This document shows positions 7,773 through 19,484 of a DNA stretch of 60,565 nucleotides, piece after piece. Numbering within the stretch: position 1 is the stretch's first letter; each line of letters begins with the position of its first letter. A program made the translations under genes and the position numbers. The notes beneath the pieces are model-generated. The model was given only the letters and a program-made list of their open reading frames with translations. It ran no database searches and had not been told where the DNA came from. This DNA comes from Trichococcus sp. (GTDB taxonomy: Bacteria > Bacillota > Bacilli > Lactobacillales > Aerococcaceae). Location: positions 1-60,565 of the forward strand of contig JASKKA010000005.1 of assembly GCA_030153215.1 (NCBI GenBank), in the 5' to 3' direction.

Positions 7773-10001
7773 TTACATCATTTCGTGCATTGTGCGGTTG
7801 ATTACGTCCAATTGTTGTTCGCGAGTCAATTTGATGAAGTTAACAGCATATCCGGAAACACGGATCGTCAGTTGTGGATAGTTTTCTGGGTGATCCATAG
7901 CGTCAAGCAATGTTTCACGGTTGAATACGTTGACGTTCAAGTGGTGGCCGCCTTTAGCGATGTATCCATCCATCATAGCTGTCAAATTCTCTTTTTGTAC
8001 TTCTTCTTCACGTCCCAAAGCTTTAGGGATGATTGAGAATGTATTTGAGATACCATCCAATGAATATTTGTAAGGAATCTTAGCTACTGATGACAAGCTT
8101 GCCAAAGCGCCGTGTGTGTCTCTTCCGTGCATTGGGTTAGCACCAGGAGCGAATGGTTCGCCGGCTTTACGTCCATCTGGCGTGCTACCTGTTTTCTTAC
8201 CGTAGACCACGTTTGAAGTGATTGTAAGGATGGAAGTTGTCGGGATAGAGTTGCGGTATGTTTGGTGTTTCTTAACTTTGCCCATGTATTGTTTCAACAA
8301 GTCGATACCGATTTGGTCAGCACGGTCATCATTGTTACCATATTTAGGGAAGTCGCCTTCGATTTCGAAGTCAACAGCAATGCCGTTTTCGTCGCGGATA
8401 GGCTTAACTTTCGCGTATTTGATAGCTGAAAGTGAATCGATTGTAACTGAGAAGCCAGCGACACCAGTCGCCAATGTGCGGACAACATGTGTGTCATGTA
8501 AAGCCATTTCCAAAGACTCGTATGAATATTTGTCATGCATGTAGTGGATGACGTTCAATGTATTTACATACAAAGCTACGATCCAATCCATCATAACGTC
8601 GAATTTCTCCATTACTTCATCGTAATCAAGGTATTCTGAAGTGATTGGTTGCAATTTAGGGCCGACTTGTTTTTTCTTCGTTTCGTCTATCCCGCCGTTG
8701 ATTGCGTAAAGCAATGTTTTGGCCAAGTTAGCGCGCGCTCCGAAGAATTGCATTTGTTTCCCGATTCTCATCGCGGATACGCAGCAAGCAATTCCGTAAT
8801 CATCGCCCCACTCAATGCTCATGATGTCATCATTTTCGTATTGGATAGCGCTTGTTTCGATGGACATTTTAGCACAATATTTTTTGAATCCTTCAGGCAA
8901 TTTAGTGGACCAAAGGACTGTCAAGTTAGGTTCTGGAGCAGCTCCCAAGTTAGTCAATGTGTTCAAGAAACGGAAACTTGATTTTGTTACCATTGAACGG
9001 CCATCGTGTGCCATACCAGCGATAGATTCAGTAACCCATTGAGGATCTCCTGAATACAATTCTTGGTATTCCGGCGTACGTGCAAATTTGATCATACGCA
9101 ATTTCATTACGAAGTGGTCAACAATTTCTTGTGCTTCTTCTTCCGTCAAGACGCCGTTGTCCAAGTCGCGTTGGATGTAGATATCCAAGAAAGTTGAAGT
9201 ACGTCCCAATGACATTGCAGCACCGTTTTGTTGTTTAACAGCTGCCAAGTAACCAAAATACAACCATTGGAAAGCTTCTTTAGCGTTAGATGCTGGTTTG
9301 GAAATATCGAATCCGTAGATGTTGCCTAATTCTTTCAATTCTTTCAATGCGCGGTATTGTTCGCTGAATTCTTCTCTCAAGCGGATGATTTCTTCCGTCA
9401 TCGTGCCGTCGCCGATTTTAGCGAATTCTTTCAATTTGTCCTGCATCAGATAGTCCACACCGTATAAAGCTACACGACGGTAATCGCCGATGATGCGTCC
9501 GCGGCCGTATGCATCCGGAAGGCCAGTGATGACACCGGTTGTTCTTGCTGCACGCATTTCTGGTGTATAGGCATCGAATACGCCTTGGTTATGTGTTTTT
9601 CTGTAATCGCGGAAAATCATGGAAATTTCTGGATCAACTTTATAGCCAGCTTCTTCACAAGCCTGTTCGCTCATGCGGATACCGCCGAAAGGCATCAAGC
9701 TACGTTTTAGTGGTTTTTCAGTTTGGAAACCGACAATCTGCTCTTTATCTTTGTTCAAGTAGCCCGCTTCATGTGAAGTGATCGTAGATACAACTTTTGT
9801 ATCCATGTCCAACACGCCGCCCGCTTCTCTTTCTTGTTTAGTAAGATCCATAACTTGATCCCACAATTGAGTAGTTGTTTCAGTAGGACCAGCTAAGAAG
9901 CTTTCGTCGCCTGTGTATTCAGAGAAGTTGTTCATGATGAAGTCTCTTACATCGACTTCTTCTTTCCAAGTTTTTCCTTTAAAACCTTGCCATTGTTCCA
10001 T
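7773..10001 (-). CDS. pflB: Formate C-acetyltransferase (pyruvate formate-lyase)
   Basis: Converts pyruvate and CoA to acetyl-CoA and formate by a glycyl-radical mechanism; central to anaerobic mixed-acid fermentation. The 742-residue length is usual. Visible landmarks are the adjacent active-site cysteines in GIACCVSAM and the C-terminal glycyl-radical motif RVSGYAV (Gly about 717) 25 residues before the end. AGGAGGA precedes the ATG. A promoter (10063-10090) and a dyad (10024-10048) lie upstream. Formate made here can feed formate-tetrahydrofolate ligase, encoded at 35955. Confidence 0.98.
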   Translation of the reverse strand: MEQWQGFKGKTWKEEVDVRDFIMNNFSEYTGDESFLAGPTETTTQLWDQVMDLTKQEREAGGVLDMDTKVVSTITSHEAGYLNKDKEQIVGFQTEKPLKRSLMPFGGIRMSEQACEEAGYKVDPEISMIFRDYRKTHNQGVFDAYTPEMRAARTTGVITGLPDAYGRGRIIGDYRRVALYGVDYLMQDKLKEFAKIGDGTMTEEIIRLREEFSEQYRALKELKELGNIYGFDISKPASNAKEAFQWLYFGYLAAVKQQNGAAMSLGRTSTFLDIYIQRDLDNGVLTEEEAQEIVDHFVMKLRMIKFARTPEYQELYSGDPQWVTESIAGMAHDGRSMVTKSSFRFLNTLTNLGAAPEPNLTVLWSTKLPEGFKKYCAKMSIETSAIQYENDDIMSIEWGDDYGIACCVSAMRIGKQMQFFGARANLAKTLLYAINGGIDETKKKQVGPKLQPITSEYLDYDEVMEKFDVMMDWIVALYVNTLNVIHYMHDKYSYESLEMALHDTHVVRTLATGVAGFSVTIDSLSAIKYAKVKPIRDENGIAVDFEIEGDFPKYGNNDDRADQIGIDLLKQYMGKVKKHQTYRNSIPTTSILTITSNVVYGKKTGSTPDGRKAGEPFAPGANPMHGRDTHGALASLSSVAKIPYKYSLDGISNTFSIIPKALGREEEVQKENLTAMMDGYIAKGGHHLNVNVFNRETLLDAMDHPENYPQLTIRVSGYAVNFIKLTREQQLDVINRTMHEMM

Positions 10002-10023
10002 TATATATTCCTCCTAAAAGTGC

Positions 10024-10048
10024 TTTCACATTGTGATATGTGTAACAG
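10024..10048. promoter_or_regulatory. Candidate redox operator in pflB leader (Rex-like)
   Basis: A near-perfect dyad, TTTCACAT and ATGTGTAA (one mismatch, 6-base spacer), lies just downstream of the predicted start site. Overlapping it, TTGTGA-N6-TAACAG resembles the Rex consensus TTGTGA-N6-TCACAA with two mismatches in the right half. The position suits a repressor. The identity of the factor is inference. Confidence 0.4.
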
Positions 10049-10062
10049 GTTTCTACATAAAC

Positions 10063-10090
10063 ATTATAACACGTACAAACGAAAGTGCAA
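10063..10090 (-). promoter_or_regulatory. pflB promoter
   Basis: TTGCAC (10085-10090) and TATAAT (10063-10068) lie 16 bases apart on the minus strand, about 60 bases before the pflB ATG. Confidence 0.7.
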
Positions 10091-10240
10091 CAACTATCAA
10101 TCTTTTTTTTGGACTTTTTGTAACTTATTCAAAATCCATTGAAAAACGTTGATATACAGGCTTTTTAAATTCATGAAACACGAACGCAACTTCCAATTAG
10201 TTAGTGAAAGCTTTATTTTTCCGAAAAAACTGTTTCATAA

Positions 10241-10274
10241 AAAAACGGAAACTGTATCACTACACAGTTTCCGT
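10241..10274 (-). terminator. Rho-independent terminator of parC
   Basis: ACGGAAACTGT (10245-10255) and ACAGTTTCCGT (10264-10274) form an 11-base stem with an 8-base loop. TTTTTTT follows on the minus strand. The other strand also has a T-run, so it may work both ways. Confidence 0.85.
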
Positions 10275-10300
10275 CTTGTTTTTTTGTTTATAACAGTTAA

Positions 10301-12763
10301 TTAGAAAATTCTAATTTGTGAAAAATCAAACTCTTTTTCGATATCCAACACTTCACCATCGGTCTTCTCGTTGATTGCGAAACTGCCGTTTGAATATCTA
10401 GGGCTGAAAGGAGTTTCTTTGCTTTCCGCCACTAGATCCTTGCCTGCCGTCGTAACGATAGCATAGCGACTAGGCACCGATAGATCGCAATCCATAAAGA
10501 CGATGCGATGCGGCTTGGCCTTCAATTCCTTCAGGAGCATCAATCCCCGTTTTGCCCTGCCCAAAATCGGGACTTCTCCTGATTTGAATTTTTTGATATT
10601 CCCTCTTTGCGTGATCACAATAATCGGGAATTCCTCATCCGCTTCTCTAAAGGAGGCACCCCCGACAACGAAGTCACCGTCCTTCAGATTGATGGATTTG
10701 ACCCCACTAGCGCGCGTTCCGATGATACCTACTTCATTCACAGCGTAACGCAGGCTGAATCCAAAATGGGTCACAAGCAGGACGTCGTAATTTTGTTTAT
10801 CTTCCAAGCGTTGGATGGAAACAATCGCATCCGTCTCGCTCTTCATCTTCATGGCGATTGCTTTTTTGTTTCTGTAACCACGGAAAGTCCGGAAATCGCT
10901 CATCAATGTCTGTTTGATGTAGCCTTCTTTTGATATGAATAGGATTTTCCCGGTTGGCTCGCTGTTGTTCGGGATAATTTCAACTCGGATGATTTTCTCT
11001 TCGGGAGCGAAAGGAATGTTCTGCGAGATATGATGACCAGTATCTTTCCATTTCAATTCCGGTAACTCGTGCACCGGGAAATGAAGGTAGTCTCCCTTGC
11101 TGGTGAACATCACAATCGCATCAAGTGTCGATGCTTTCCCGACAAAAAGAGGCTTATCTCCTTCACGTAATCCGACTTCTTCTATCGTCGAGGCTCCAAA
11201 AGAGCGAAGGCTGGTGCGCTTGTAATAGCCCTCTTTTGTGATCACGACAACGACTTCTTCTACCGGAACGAGAACTTCCGTATCGATTTTGATTTCCTCG
11301 ATTTCATGCTGGATCGTGGTCCGACGAGGATTTGCGTATTGTTTTTTGACTGCGGAGAGTTCCGTCTTCATCACAGCGTACAACGTTTTTTCCTGTTTCA
11401 GGATTTCGTGGTAAGTCGCAATCTGCTCGTTCAGTTCCAATTTTTCGTTCTGAAGGGCGGTGATATCCGTATTGGATAACCGGTACAACTGCAAGGACAC
11501 GATGGCTTCCGCCTGCGGTTCCGAAAAAGCATACTGCTTCATCAGATTCTGCTTTGAGTCCTTTTTATCTTTGCTGTCACGGATCAGTTGGATGACTTCA
11601 TCAAGAATCGAGATGACTCTGATCAATGCATCCACGATATGTAGGCGCGTCTCCGCTTTCTTCAGGCTGTACTTCGTCCGGCGGGTAATGACGACTTTTT
11701 GGTGTCGGATATAAGCCTTCAGAATTTGGTGCAAGCCGACCTGCATCGGACGGCGTTCATCGATTGCGACCATATTGAAGTTATAGTTCACTTGCAGATC
11801 CGTATTTTTGAGCAGATAGTTGAGGATCCCTTCCGCGTTTGCTTCTTTTTTAAGTTCGACGACGATCTGCAGCCCGCTCCGGTCTGATTCGTCCCGCACT
11901 TCAGCGATCCCTTCGATTTTGCGGTTGATGCGTATTTCATCCATCCGCTTCACTAGCGTCGCTTTGTTGACATCATAAGGGATTTCCGAAATGACGATCT
12001 GCTGTTTACCGCCACGGATGTTCTCGATTGTAGTACGCGAGCGTACTACAACTTTGCCTTTGCCGGTTCTGTAGGCATCCTTCAAGCCATCCAAACCCTG
12101 GATGATCGCACCAGTAGGGAAATCGGGCCCTTTTACATATTTCATGAGCGCTTTGAGCTCAGCGTCTGGGTGATCAATCAGATGCAAGGTTGCATCGATG
12201 ACCTCGCCTAGATTATGCGGCGGAATATCGGTCGCGTAGCCGGCTGAAATGCCGGTGGCGCCATTCACCAAAAGGTTCGGATATCGAGCCGGAAGCACAG
12301 TCGGCTCCTGATCGGTATCGTCGAAGTTGAGCACAAAGTCTACTGTTTCCTTGTCGATGTCGCGCAACAGTTCTGCCGATATTTTCGAAAGTCTGGCTTC
12401 GGTGTACCGCATCGCAGCAGCAGAGTCTCCATCCATGCTCCCGTTGTTTCCGTGCATTTCGACCAATACTTCACGCATTTTCCAGTCTTGGCTTAATCGG
12501 ACCATCGCTTCATAGACACTGGAATCCCCATGCGGGTGATAATTACCGATTACATTCCCGACTGTTTTTGCCGACTTGCGGAAGCCTTTGTCCGAAGTGT
12601 TTCCAGCAACATCCATCGCGAACAGGATCCGTCTCTGAACAGGTTTCAGCCCATCGCGGATATCCGGCAAAGCACGATCCTGGATGATGTATTTCGAGTA
12701 TCTCCCGAAGCGGTCCCCCATTACGTTTTCAAGCATCAGCTCTTTTATCTCCAGATTGTCCAC
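10301..12763 (-). CDS. parC: DNA topoisomerase IV subunit A
   Basis: Breakage-reunion subunit of the type II topoisomerase that unlinks daughter chromosomes. The 820-residue protein has the winged-helix catalytic tyrosine in [11 protein letters not shown] (about 118-128), the quinolone-resistance region [13 protein letters not shown] just before it, and a C-terminal beta-pinwheel domain. The GTG start overlaps the parE stop by one base (TAGTG), indicating translational coupling. It is ParC rather than GyrA because of its ParE partner and the divergent plsY neighbour, an arrangement also known in Bacillus. Confidence 0.96.
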   Translation of the reverse strand: MDNLEIKELMLENVMGDRFGRYSKYIIQDRALPDIRDGLKPVQRRILFAMDVAGNTSDKGFRKSAKTVGNVIGNYHPHGDSSVYEAMVRLSQDWKMREVLVEMHGNNGSMDGDSAAAMRYTEARLSKISAELLRDIDKETVDFVLNFDDTDQEPTVLPARYPNLLVNGATGISAGYATDIPPHNLGEVIDATLHLIDHPDAELKALMKYVKGPDFPTGAIIQGLDGLKDAYRTGKGKVVVRSRTTIENIRGGKQQIVISEIPYDVNKATLVKRMDEIRINRKIEGIAEVRDESDRSGLQIVVELKKEANAEGILNYLLKNTDLQVNYNFNMVAIDERRPMQVGLHQILKAYIRHQKVVITRRTKYSLKKAETRLHIVDALIRVISILDEVIQLIRDSKDKKDSKQNLMKQYAFSEPQAEAIVSLQLYRLSNTDITALQNEKLELNEQIATYHEILKQEKTLYAVMKTELSAVKKQYANPRRTTIQHEIEEIKIDTEVLVPVEEVVVVITKEGYYKRTSLRSFGASTIEEVGLREGDKPLFVGKASTLDAIVMFTSKGDYLHFPVHELPELKWKDTGHHISQNIPFAPEEKIIRVEIIPNNSEPTGKILFISKEGYIKQTLMSDFRTFRGYRNKKAIAMKMKSETDAIVSIQRLEDKQNYDVLLVTHFGFSLRYAVNEVGIIGTRASGVKSINLKDGDFVVGGASFREADEEFPIIVITQRGNIKKFKSGEVPILGRAKRGLMLLKELKAKPHRIVFMDCDLSVPSRYAIVTTAGKDLVAESKETPFSPRYSNGSFAINEKTDGEVLDIEKEFDFSQIRIF

Positions 12764-14832
12764 TATAGTTCACCACTTTCAAAATCTAACGAAATTTGTT
12801 CCATATCATCGGAAATCTGTTGGTCCGAAGTTTCCTTCTTCACTTTCTCCTCCAGATGAGTCTGCCCGTTATCGGAAATCGGGGCCATGTCTTGCTCCAG
12901 GATGCTCTTATCATCAGCCATCGAAAATTCGACGTGCTTCTCGATCCATTTTCTTCGCGGTTCAACTTTATTGCCCATCAGCGTCGTCACCCGGCGCTCT
13001 GCTTGAGCTTTGTCATCGATGAGCACCCGGATCAACGTTCTGGTTTCAGGATCCATTGTGGTATCCCACAACTGATCTGCGTTCATTTCCCCAAGTCCTT
13101 TATAACGCTGCAAAATATAGCCTTTACCGATGATGTCGATTTTTTCCTGCAGTTCCTTTTCGGTCCATGCGTACTCGATTTTTTCATTTTTGCCGAAGCC
13201 CTTGGATACTTTGTAGAGAGGCGGTTGCGCCAAATAGATTTTCCCTGCTTCCAGCAAAGGCTTCATATAGCGATAAAAGAAAGTCAGCAACAGGATCTGG
13301 ATATGCGCACCATCCGTGTCCGCATCTGTCATGATGATGATTTTGTCATAATTGCAATCCTCGATTTCGAAATCCGCACCAACACCTGCACCGACCGTGT
13401 AGATAATCGTGTTGATCTCCTCGTTTTTAAGGATATCCTGCATGCTCGCGCGTTCCGTGTTGATGACTTTTCCGCGCAATGGGAGTATCGCCTGAAACTT
13501 GCGGTCGCGGCCTTGTTTTGCGGATCCGCCGGCGGAGTCCCCCTCGACCAGATACAATTCATTCTTTTTCGGGTTTTTACTCTGCGCAGGCGTCAACTTG
13601 CCAGACAACAGTGATTCATTTTTTTGCCGTTTTTTTCCGTTGCGCGTTTCCTCACGGGCTTTGCGCGCCGCATTCCGGGCTTCTCTGGCTTTCAGGGATT
13701 TTCTGGCAAGCATTTGGGCGGTTTCGCCATTTTCGATCAGATAGATGCTCAGTTTTTCGCTGATCAGTCCATCCACGGCTGCCCTCGCTTGCGGTGTGCC
13801 CAGTTTTTCTTTCGTCTGGCCTTCGAATTGGAGCAGGTTCTCCGGTACGCGCAGGGACAATACCGCCGAGAGGCCTTCACGCACATCGCTGCCCTCGAGA
13901 TTTTTTTCCTTCTCTTTGATCAGGTTCATCTTACGGGCGTATTCATTGAAGGCTTTTGTGATAGCTGTCTTGGCGCCGGTTTCGTGTGTGCCGCCATCCT
14001 TGGTCCGGACGTTGTTGACGAACGAAAGGATCGTCTCCGAATAGCCGTCGTTGTACTGAAAGGAGAACTCGATTTCGATTCCATCGGCTTCCCCGCTGAA
14101 ATACACCACATCGTGCAATGTGTCCTTTTCTTCATTTAGGTAAGCAACGAATTCCTTGATTCCTTCCTCAAAGAAAAAAGTATCGCTTTGTCCAGTGCGC
14201 TCATCTTTCAGCGTGATGGTTAAGCCTTTCAACAAAAAGGCTGACTCGCGGAACCGTTCCGCCAGAACATCGTATGACAGTTGCGCAGTTCCAAAAATTT
14301 CCTTGTCCGGTAAAAAATGAATCAAAGAACCGGATCCTTTAACGGCACTTTTGGCTTTGCTCAATTTGCTGGCGGGTTTTCCGCCATCCTTGAATTTCAT
14401 TGTATAGACTGTGCTTTCGCGGATGACCGACACTTCCAGCCACTTGGACAAGGCATTCACGACGCTTGCGCCTACCCCGTGCAGGCCGCCTGACGTTTTG
14501 TATCCGCCTTGACCGAACTTACCGCCAGCATGGAGCACGGTGAAAATGACTTGGATGGTGGGAACCCCTGAAGCATGCAAACCAGTCGGCATGCCACGGC
14601 CGTTATCCTTCACGCTGATGCTTTGGTCTTCATGGATTGTGATCTCAATCTGATCGGCAAAGCCCGATAAGGCTTCGTCGACCGCATTGTCGACTATTTC
14701 ATATACTAAATGATGCAACCCGCGCGCATCAGTCGAACCGATATACATCCCGGGACGTTTCCTGACTGCTTCAAGGCCTTCCAACACTTGAATGGAGTCA
14801 TCATTGTATTTATTCTCTTTATTTTGTGCCAT
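12763..14832 (-). CDS. parE: DNA topoisomerase IV subunit B
   Basis: ATPase subunit of topoisomerase IV. The GHKL ATPase domain shows [10 protein letters not shown] (about 45) and [15 protein letters not shown] (about 115). The TOPRIM domain carries [15 protein letters not shown] and [19 protein letters not shown] precedes the ATG. It is divergent from plsY; the 180-base gap between them must hold a parE promoter, of which TATGAT (14876-14881, minus) is the best -10 candidate. Confidence 0.96.
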   Translation of the reverse strand: MAQNKENKYNDDSIQVLEGLEAVRKRPGMYIGSTDARGLHHLVYEIVDNAVDEALSGFADQIEITIHEDQSISVKDNGRGMPTGLHASGVPTIQVIFTVLHAGGKFGQGGYKTSGGLHGVGASVVNALSKWLEVSVIRESTVYTMKFKDGGKPASKLSKAKSAVKGSGSLIHFLPDKEIFGTAQLSYDVLAERFRESAFLLKGLTITLKDERTGQSDTFFFEEGIKEFVAYLNEEKDTLHDVVYFSGEADGIEIEFSFQYNDGYSETILSFVNNVRTKDGGTHETGAKTAITKAFNEYARKMNLIKEKEKNLEGSDVREGLSAVLSLRVPENLLQFEGQTKEKLGTPQARAAVDGLISEKLSIYLIENGETAQMLARKSLKAREARNAARKAREETRNGKKRQKNESLLSGKLTPAQSKNPKKNELYLVEGDSAGGSAKQGRDRKFQAILPLRGKVINTERASMQDILKNEEINTIIYTVGAGVGADFEIEDCNYDKIIIMTDADTDGAHIQILLLTFFYRYMKPLLEAGKIYLAQPPLYKVSKGFGKNEKIEYAWTEKELQEKIDIIGKGYILQRYKGLGEMNADQLWDTTMDPETRTLIRVLIDDKAQAERRVTTLMGNKVEPRRKWIEKHVEFSMADDKSILEQDMAPISDNGQTHLEEKVKKETSDQQISDDMEQISLDFESGEL

Positions 14833-15014
14833 AAAAAAACTCCTTCATATCTGTTCTGAACCGAACATCTATTCTATCATACTGTATAACTTTCACTTTG
14901 AAAAGTATAAAAAATGAGGCGGAATTCTGCCTCCTATAGGAAAAATGCGGATTAAATGGTAAAATGAACTGGAATTGTTTTATATTGGAGTATCAACTTA
15001 GGAGTGAAGTGAGA

Positions 15015-15620
15015 ATGACAGCAATCGTCATCGTCCTGGCCTATCTTTTGGGATCCATCCCTTCAGGCATTTGGATCGGAAAATATTTTTATCATACAGA
15101 CATTCGCAAATACGGTAGTGGGAACAGCGGGACAACGAATACTTTCCGCGTGTTAGGAAAAAAAGCCGGGATTATCGTCCTGATCATGGACATGCTGAAA
15201 GGCTCCCTTGCAACCCTATTGCCGATTTGGCTGGGAGTCGCTATCCACCCCTTGTTGGCCGGGGTTGTTGCAGCATTAGGGCATACTTATCCCCTATTCG
15301 CAGGATTCAAGGGCGGCAAGGCCGTTGCCACAAGCGCAGGTATCCTCTTGGCCTACAACCCGCTTTTTTTCGGGGAAGCCATTGTCGCTTTCATCATCTA
15401 CTTGTACTTTTCCAGAATGGTCAGTTTATCCAGCATCCTGGCCTGCTTTACAGCGGTCGCACTTTCCTTCTTCTTTAAGGATTGGCCGTTGACGTTCGTC
15501 ACGATCCTTTTGACGATTTTCATCATCTATCGCCATCGATCCAATATTTACCGGATCAGAAACGGCACGGAAAGCAAAGTGCCTTTCGGCTACAAATCAA
15601 AGAGTGCTCAAGAAAAATAA
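15015..15620 (+). CDS. plsY: Acyl-phosphate glycerol-3-phosphate acyltransferase
   Basis: Integral membrane enzyme that transfers an acyl group from acyl-phosphate to glycerol-3-phosphate, the first step of phospholipid synthesis. The 201-residue product has about five hydrophobic segments and the family motifs [19 protein letters not shown] and [18 protein letters not shown]. The start at 15015 is chosen because GGAGTGAAGTGAGA precedes it and the first membrane helix begins immediately; an in-frame ATG at 14964 lacks a site. One of only three plus-strand genes. Confidence 0.95.
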   Translation: MTAIVIVLAYLLGSIPSGIWIGKYFYHTDIRKYGSGNSGTTNTFRVLGKKAGIIVLIMDMLKGSLATLLPIWLGVAIHPLLAGVVAALGHTYPLFAGFKGGKAVATSAGILLAYNPLFFGEAIVAFIIYLYFSRMVSLSSILACFTAVALSFFFKDWPLTFVTILLTIFIIYRHRSNIYRIRNGTESKVPFGYKSKSAQEK

Positions 15621-15628
15621 CAGAATAA

Positions 15629-15670
15629 AGCGGGGCCGTAAATCGTTGCTGATTTACGGCCCCGCTTTTC
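15629..15670. terminator. Bidirectional terminator between plsY and epimerase gene
   Basis: A perfect 16-base stem, AGCGGGGCCGTAAATC (15629-15644) and GATTTACGGCCCCGCT (15651-15666), has a 6-base loop. TTTTC follows on the plus strand and TTTATTCTG on the minus strand, so it serves both convergent genes. Confidence 0.9.
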
Positions 15671-15721
15671 TTACTACCAAAGGTGCACATGCGCTTTTTG
15701 GTTTACCTGATCAACAGCAAT

Positions 15722-16594
15722 CTAGAAGAACGCAATCCGATGGACATAATACCGTTTGTTTCCGGGTTCAAGCGATTGGATGGCTGTTTTCCGTTCCAGT
15801 TCCCCGTCCGAATCCGACCGGTCGGCAAGTCCACACCAAGGTTCCAGACAAACATATGTGGCATCATCCTGTGGCTTTGTCCAAATGCCTAAGTAGTCGA
15901 AATCTTCATAGGACATCGTGACTCCGTGTTCACCCTTATCGGATGCCAGCGTGACAGTGGTCGGTTCCGGCGTCTTGAAAATAATGGCATCATTCAAGAA
16001 GAGGTCCCGTTGCAAAGGAAATTTGTTCTGGTCCACAACAGCCGTTCTGTCCGCTGCGAGGTATGGGCCCTCCAGAAAAAGGCGATCGCGGGAAGTTTCA
16101 GGAGTCATCTTGATATAGTAGTCCTCGAATGTTTCGCCTTCCGTCAACGGCACATTGAAGCCTGGGTGTCCGCCGATCGAGAAATACATCTTGTTTGTAT
16201 CCAGGTTCTTCACCCTGTAGCTGACCGCCAGTTGATTTTCGAACAATTGATAGGTCAATTGCAGTTCAAACAAAAAGGGATAAACAGCTTTGAAATCACC
16301 ATTCGGTGCAAGGATAAACGTAATACTGTCGGACAAACGCTCATGCACAGAAAATTTTGAGTCACGCGCAAATCCATGTTGCCCCATCGTGTAGGTATTG
16401 CCGTTATGTCGATAGGAGTCATCCTTCAGGCGTCCTACGAAAGGAAACAGGATAGGTGCATGCCTATTCCAAACTTTTTCATCTGCCTGCCAAATATATT
16501 CGATGCCGGTTTTCTTTGCGATTACACTGGTGATTTCTGCACCTTTGTCTTTCACGGTTACCGTAAGATGCTGATTTTCGATTACAAACTCCAT
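15722..16594 (-). CDS. Aldose 1-epimerase family protein (LacX-like)
   Basis: Galactose-mutarotase-like beta-sandwich protein of 290 residues. Visible signatures are LFPFVGRLKDD (about 50), MGQHGFARD (about 69) with a conserved His, GGHPGFNVPL (about 140) and a C-terminal CLEPWCGLAD. The family interconverts sugar anomers or acts on hexose-6-phosphates; the exact substrate here is unknown. A GAGGGGGAA site precedes the ATG. It starts 36 bases after the codY stop with no terminator between, so it is probably read through from codY. Confidence 0.85.
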   Translation of the reverse strand: MEFVIENQHLTVTVKDKGAEITSVIAKKTGIEYIWQADEKVWNRHAPILFPFVGRLKDDSYRHNGNTYTMGQHGFARDSKFSVHERLSDSITFILAPNGDFKAVYPFLFELQLTYQLFENQLAVSYRVKNLDTNKMYFSIGGHPGFNVPLTEGETFEDYYIKMTPETSRDRLFLEGPYLAADRTAVVDQNKFPLQRDLFLNDAIIFKTPEPTTVTLASDKGEHGVTMSYEDFDYLGIWTKPQDDATYVCLEPWCGLADRSDSDGELERKTAIQSLEPGNKRYYVHRIAFF

Positions 16595-16630
16595 TACATT
16601 TCCCCCTCGTTTGGCTTTACACTATTTTCC

Positions 16631-17449
16631 TTACTGATCATTTTTTTGATACAAAGCCTTTTTTAAAGCATCAAGCAATTCTGCGGAAACGACTCTGATG
16701 AACGTCCCCTTCATGCCTAGCGATCTCGTCTCGAGAATACCTGCTGATTCCAGTTTCCTTAAGGCATTCACAATAACGGAGCGCGTTATATTTTTTTCTG
16801 CCGCAATTCTTGATGCGGTGATGCGTTCTTCCAAGGATGGAAAAGTCTCAAAAATCGCTTTGACCGCCTCCAGTTCACTGAAAGACAACGATTTTACGGC
16901 GATTTGGATCAGAGTGGTCACACGTGTTGCCTCTTCCATGCGCAAATTGATGGTATGCAGTAGCTCAATACCGATAACTGTGGCACCATGCTCGGCAAGA
17001 ATCAAGTCACTGCTGTCAAAGGCTGGAAACATCCTTGCCAAAATCAAACTTCCCAAACGCTTGCCGGAAGCAAAAATCGGAACGACTGTTGTGACACCCA
17101 TAATGAACAAATCCCTGCTCTCGATCGGAAAAGCTGTGAAATCCGATTCAATTCCAATGTTCGCGGTCGTCTGAATCAAGGCAGACAAATTTTGAGCATA
17201 ATGCTCCGGAAACTTTTTGTCCTCCAGCATTTGTTTGATGCGGGCATTATTGATGTCCGTCGCCTCGCTGTAGCCTAAAAGATTGCCTGACAGATCAATC
17301 AAATACGTGTTGGCCATCAAAATATCACCGAGCACGCTTGCCATTTCCGTAAAGGGCAAGTCCGTCGCTTCGTCGCTGACAGCAACGAAGCCCCCTTCTT
17401 TTTGCAGCATGTAGTTGATCCTTCTCAACTTTTCTAATAATTCGTCCAT
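16631..17449 (-). CDS. codY: GTP-sensing global transcriptional regulator CodY
   Basis: Represses nitrogen and amino-acid uptake and biosynthesis genes when GTP and branched-chain amino acids are high. It has an N-terminal GAF-type sensor domain (starting MDELLEKLRRINYMLQ) and a C-terminal winged helix-turn-helix (ASRIAAEKNITRSVIVNALR, about 205-225). The ATG at 17449 (272 residues) is preferred because GGGGGG lies just upstream and the sequence then aligns with other CodY N-termini; an ATG at 17473 has no site. It ends the xerC-hslV-hslU-codY cluster, the same order as in Bacillus. Confidence 0.96.
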   Translation of the reverse strand: MDELLEKLRRINYMLQKEGGFVAVSDEATDLPFTEMASVLGDILMANTYLIDLSGNLLGYSEATDINNARIKQMLEDKKFPEHYAQNLSALIQTTANIGIESDFTAFPIESRDLFIMGVTTVVPIFASGKRLGSLILARMFPAFDSSDLILAEHGATVIGIELLHTINLRMEEATRVTTLIQIAVKSLSFSELEAVKAIFETFPSLEERITASRIAAEKNITRSVIVNALRKLESAGILETRSLGMKGTFIRVVSAELLDALKKALYQKNDQ

Positions 17450-17521
17450 ATTTCCCCCCATACGATTATCCATCAGAAAATATCCGCAAGGTTTATCCAG
17501 CCTAAAGGGGATTTTTTATGC

Positions 17522-18931
17522 TTAGAGGATATATCTTCTTAAATCTTTATTCTCTACAATTTTCTCAAGTTTTTCGTCCACATAATGTTCCGTTATCGTG
17601 ATTTCTGTACCCGGTATTTCGGAAGCCTCAAACAACAGATCCTCCAGTAATTTTTCCATGATTGTATGCAATCTTCTGGCACCGATATTATCGGTTTCCT
17701 GATTGACTTCAGTCGCGATGACGGCCATTTTCCGGATGGCTTCCTGAGTAAAAGTGATGTTGACGTCCTCCGTTGCCAGCAGTGCGGTGTATTGCTTCAG
17801 CATCGCGTTGTTGGGCTCGGTAAGAATCCGGACGAAGTCATCTTCCGTTAGGTCATTCAATTCGACCCGGATTGGGAAACGGCCTTGCAGTTCCGGAATC
17901 AGATCGCTTGGTTTGGAAACGTGGAATGCGCCGGAGGCAATGAAGAGGATGTGGTCCGTTTGGATCGCCCCATACTTAGTGGACACTTGGCTTCCTTCGA
18001 CGATCGGAAGGATATCACGTTGCACACCCTCACGCGACACTTCGCCTGAGTTTTGCGATTTGGAAGTGATTTTATCGATTTCATCTATGAAAATGATGCC
18101 GTTGGTTTCGGCCAGCTTCAAAGCTTCTTGTGAGATATCATCCTTATTGACCAGTTTGTCGGTCTCTTCTTGCACGAGCACTTGGATGGCATCTTCAACC
18201 AGAAGCGTTCGTTGGATCTTCTTTTTGGGCGTCATGGATTCAAAAGCTGACTGAAGCATCATCATTTGCTCGTTGTTCCCGCCGGCGCCTAATGGATTGG
18301 CTTGTTTTTCCTCAACCTTAATCGAGACTTCACGCTTATTCAGAAGGCCTTTGCGCAATTGCTCGATGATTTCCGCTCTGCTCTTGGCGATTTCGGCAGT
18401 CACTTCTTCGGCGGCTTCCTCCTGGTCTTCCGGAAGGGGCATCCCCAGGTTTTTGAACATGTTTAGCCAATCATTCATGCCTTCCTGTTTGGGCTTCGCC
18501 TTTTTGATTCCCGGCTTCATGACTTTGGCCAGCCGTTCCAAAGCAGCTTCGTAAGCTTTGGAATACACATCGCCGCGTTTTTGCTTTTCGACAATCTGGA
18601 TGGCGTTCTCCATCAGATCGCGGACCATCGATTCGACGTCACGGCCAACATAGCCGACCTCCGTGAATTTGGTGGCCTCGACCTTAACGAAGGGCGCTTC
18701 TACCAGCAGCGCCAAGCGTCTTGCCAGCTCAGTTTTCCCTACTCCGGTCGGGCCGATCATCAGAATGTTTTTCGGAGTTACTTCTTTTTGCATGTCAGCA
18801 TCTAATTTTTGTCTCCTGTAGCGATTCCGCAGAGCGACAGCAATCGCTTTTTTTGCCGCATCCTGGCCGATGATATAACGGTCGAGCTCTTTAACGATTT
18901 CTCTGGGTGTTCTGTTTTGCTGTTCCTTCAT
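17522..18931 (-). CDS. hslU: ATP-dependent protease ATPase subunit HslU (ClpY)
   Basis: AAA+ unfoldase that feeds substrates to HslV. Walker A is [11 protein letters not shown] (about 65), Walker B FIDEID (about 270), and the sensor/C-domain is intact to the C-terminal RRYIL that docks into HslV. The ATG at 18931 (469 residues) has AGGTGG eight bases upstream. A GTG four codons earlier would overlap that site. It follows hslV by 16 bases. Confidence 0.96.
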   Translation of the reverse strand: MKEQQNRTPREIVKELDRYIIGQDAAKKAIAVALRNRYRRQKLDADMQKEVTPKNILMIGPTGVGKTELARRLALLVEAPFVKVEATKFTEVGYVGRDVESMVRDLMENAIQIVEKQKRGDVYSKAYEAALERLAKVMKPGIKKAKPKQEGMNDWLNMFKNLGMPLPEDQEEAAEEVTAEIAKSRAEIIEQLRKGLLNKREVSIKVEEKQANPLGAGGNNEQMMMLQSAFESMTPKKKIQRTLLVEDAIQVLVQEETDKLVNKDDISQEALKLAETNGIIFIDEIDKITSKSQNSGEVSREGVQRDILPIVEGSQVSTKYGAIQTDHILFIASGAFHVSKPSDLIPELQGRFPIRVELNDLTEDDFVRILTEPNNAMLKQYTALLATEDVNITFTQEAIRKMAVIATEVNQETDNIGARRLHTIMEKLLEDLLFEASEIPGTEITITEHYVDEKLEKIVENKDLRRYIL

Positions 18932-18947
18932 TATAGTAGCCACCTAT

Positions 18948-19472
18948 CTAAAATTCTTCAACGATGATGTTGTCGTTAGTAAATACGCAGATTTCTGAAG
19001 CAATCTTGAGACTTTCATAGGCAATCTCCTTTGCGGTGAGATCAGAGCCTCTTCTTTTCAGGGCTCTCGCAGCCGCTAAGGCGTAATTCCCGCCCGAGCC
19101 GATCGTCAGGATTCCATCATCCGGTTCGATGACCTCTCCACTTCCGGAAACAAGCAGCATCTGCTCCTTGTTCATGACGATCAGCAGCGCCTCAAGCTTC
19201 TGAAGTGCGCGATCGCCTCGCCATTCCTTTGCCACCTCGATGGAGGCGCGCAGCAGATTCCCTTTGTATTGATTGAGCTTCTCTTCAAATTTGTCCTCCA
19301 GGGTGAACGCGTCCGCTACACCACCAGCGAAACCGACGATGACTTCATCATGGTAAATGCGTCTGATTTTTTTTGCGGTCCCTTTCATGATTACGGATTC
19401 GCCCATCGTCACTTGGCCGTCCCCCGCCATGGCTGAACGTCCGTTGTGCTGCACTGCACAGATTGTTGTCAT
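18948..19472 (-). CDS. hslV: ATP-dependent protease peptidase subunit HslV (ClpQ)
   Basis: Proteasome-like threonine or serine peptidase forming the HslUV core. The N-terminus [20 protein letters not shown] leaves Thr2 as the likely nucleophile after Met removal, unlike ClpQ of Bacillus subtilis which uses Ser. The [10 protein letters not shown] and [16 protein letters not shown] segments are typical. It is 174 residues, lies 12 bases after xerC and 16 before hslU, and is clearly in one operon with them. Confidence 0.96.
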   Translation of the reverse strand: MTTICAVQHNGRSAMAGDGQVTMGESVIMKGTAKKIRRIYHDEVIVGFAGGVADAFTLEDKFEEKLNQYKGNLLRASIEVAKEWRGDRALQKLEALLIVMNKEQMLLVSGSGEVIEPDDGILTIGSGGNYALAAARALKRRGSDLTAKEIAYESLKIASEICVFTNDNIIVEEF

Positions 19473-19484
19473 TTGTTATTCCCC

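Noticed and set aside
10206-10219. CcpA (cre)-like sequence TGAAAGCTTTATTT upstream of pflB
   Set aside because: It lacks the central CG that is the most conserved part of cre sites and lies far upstream of the promoter.
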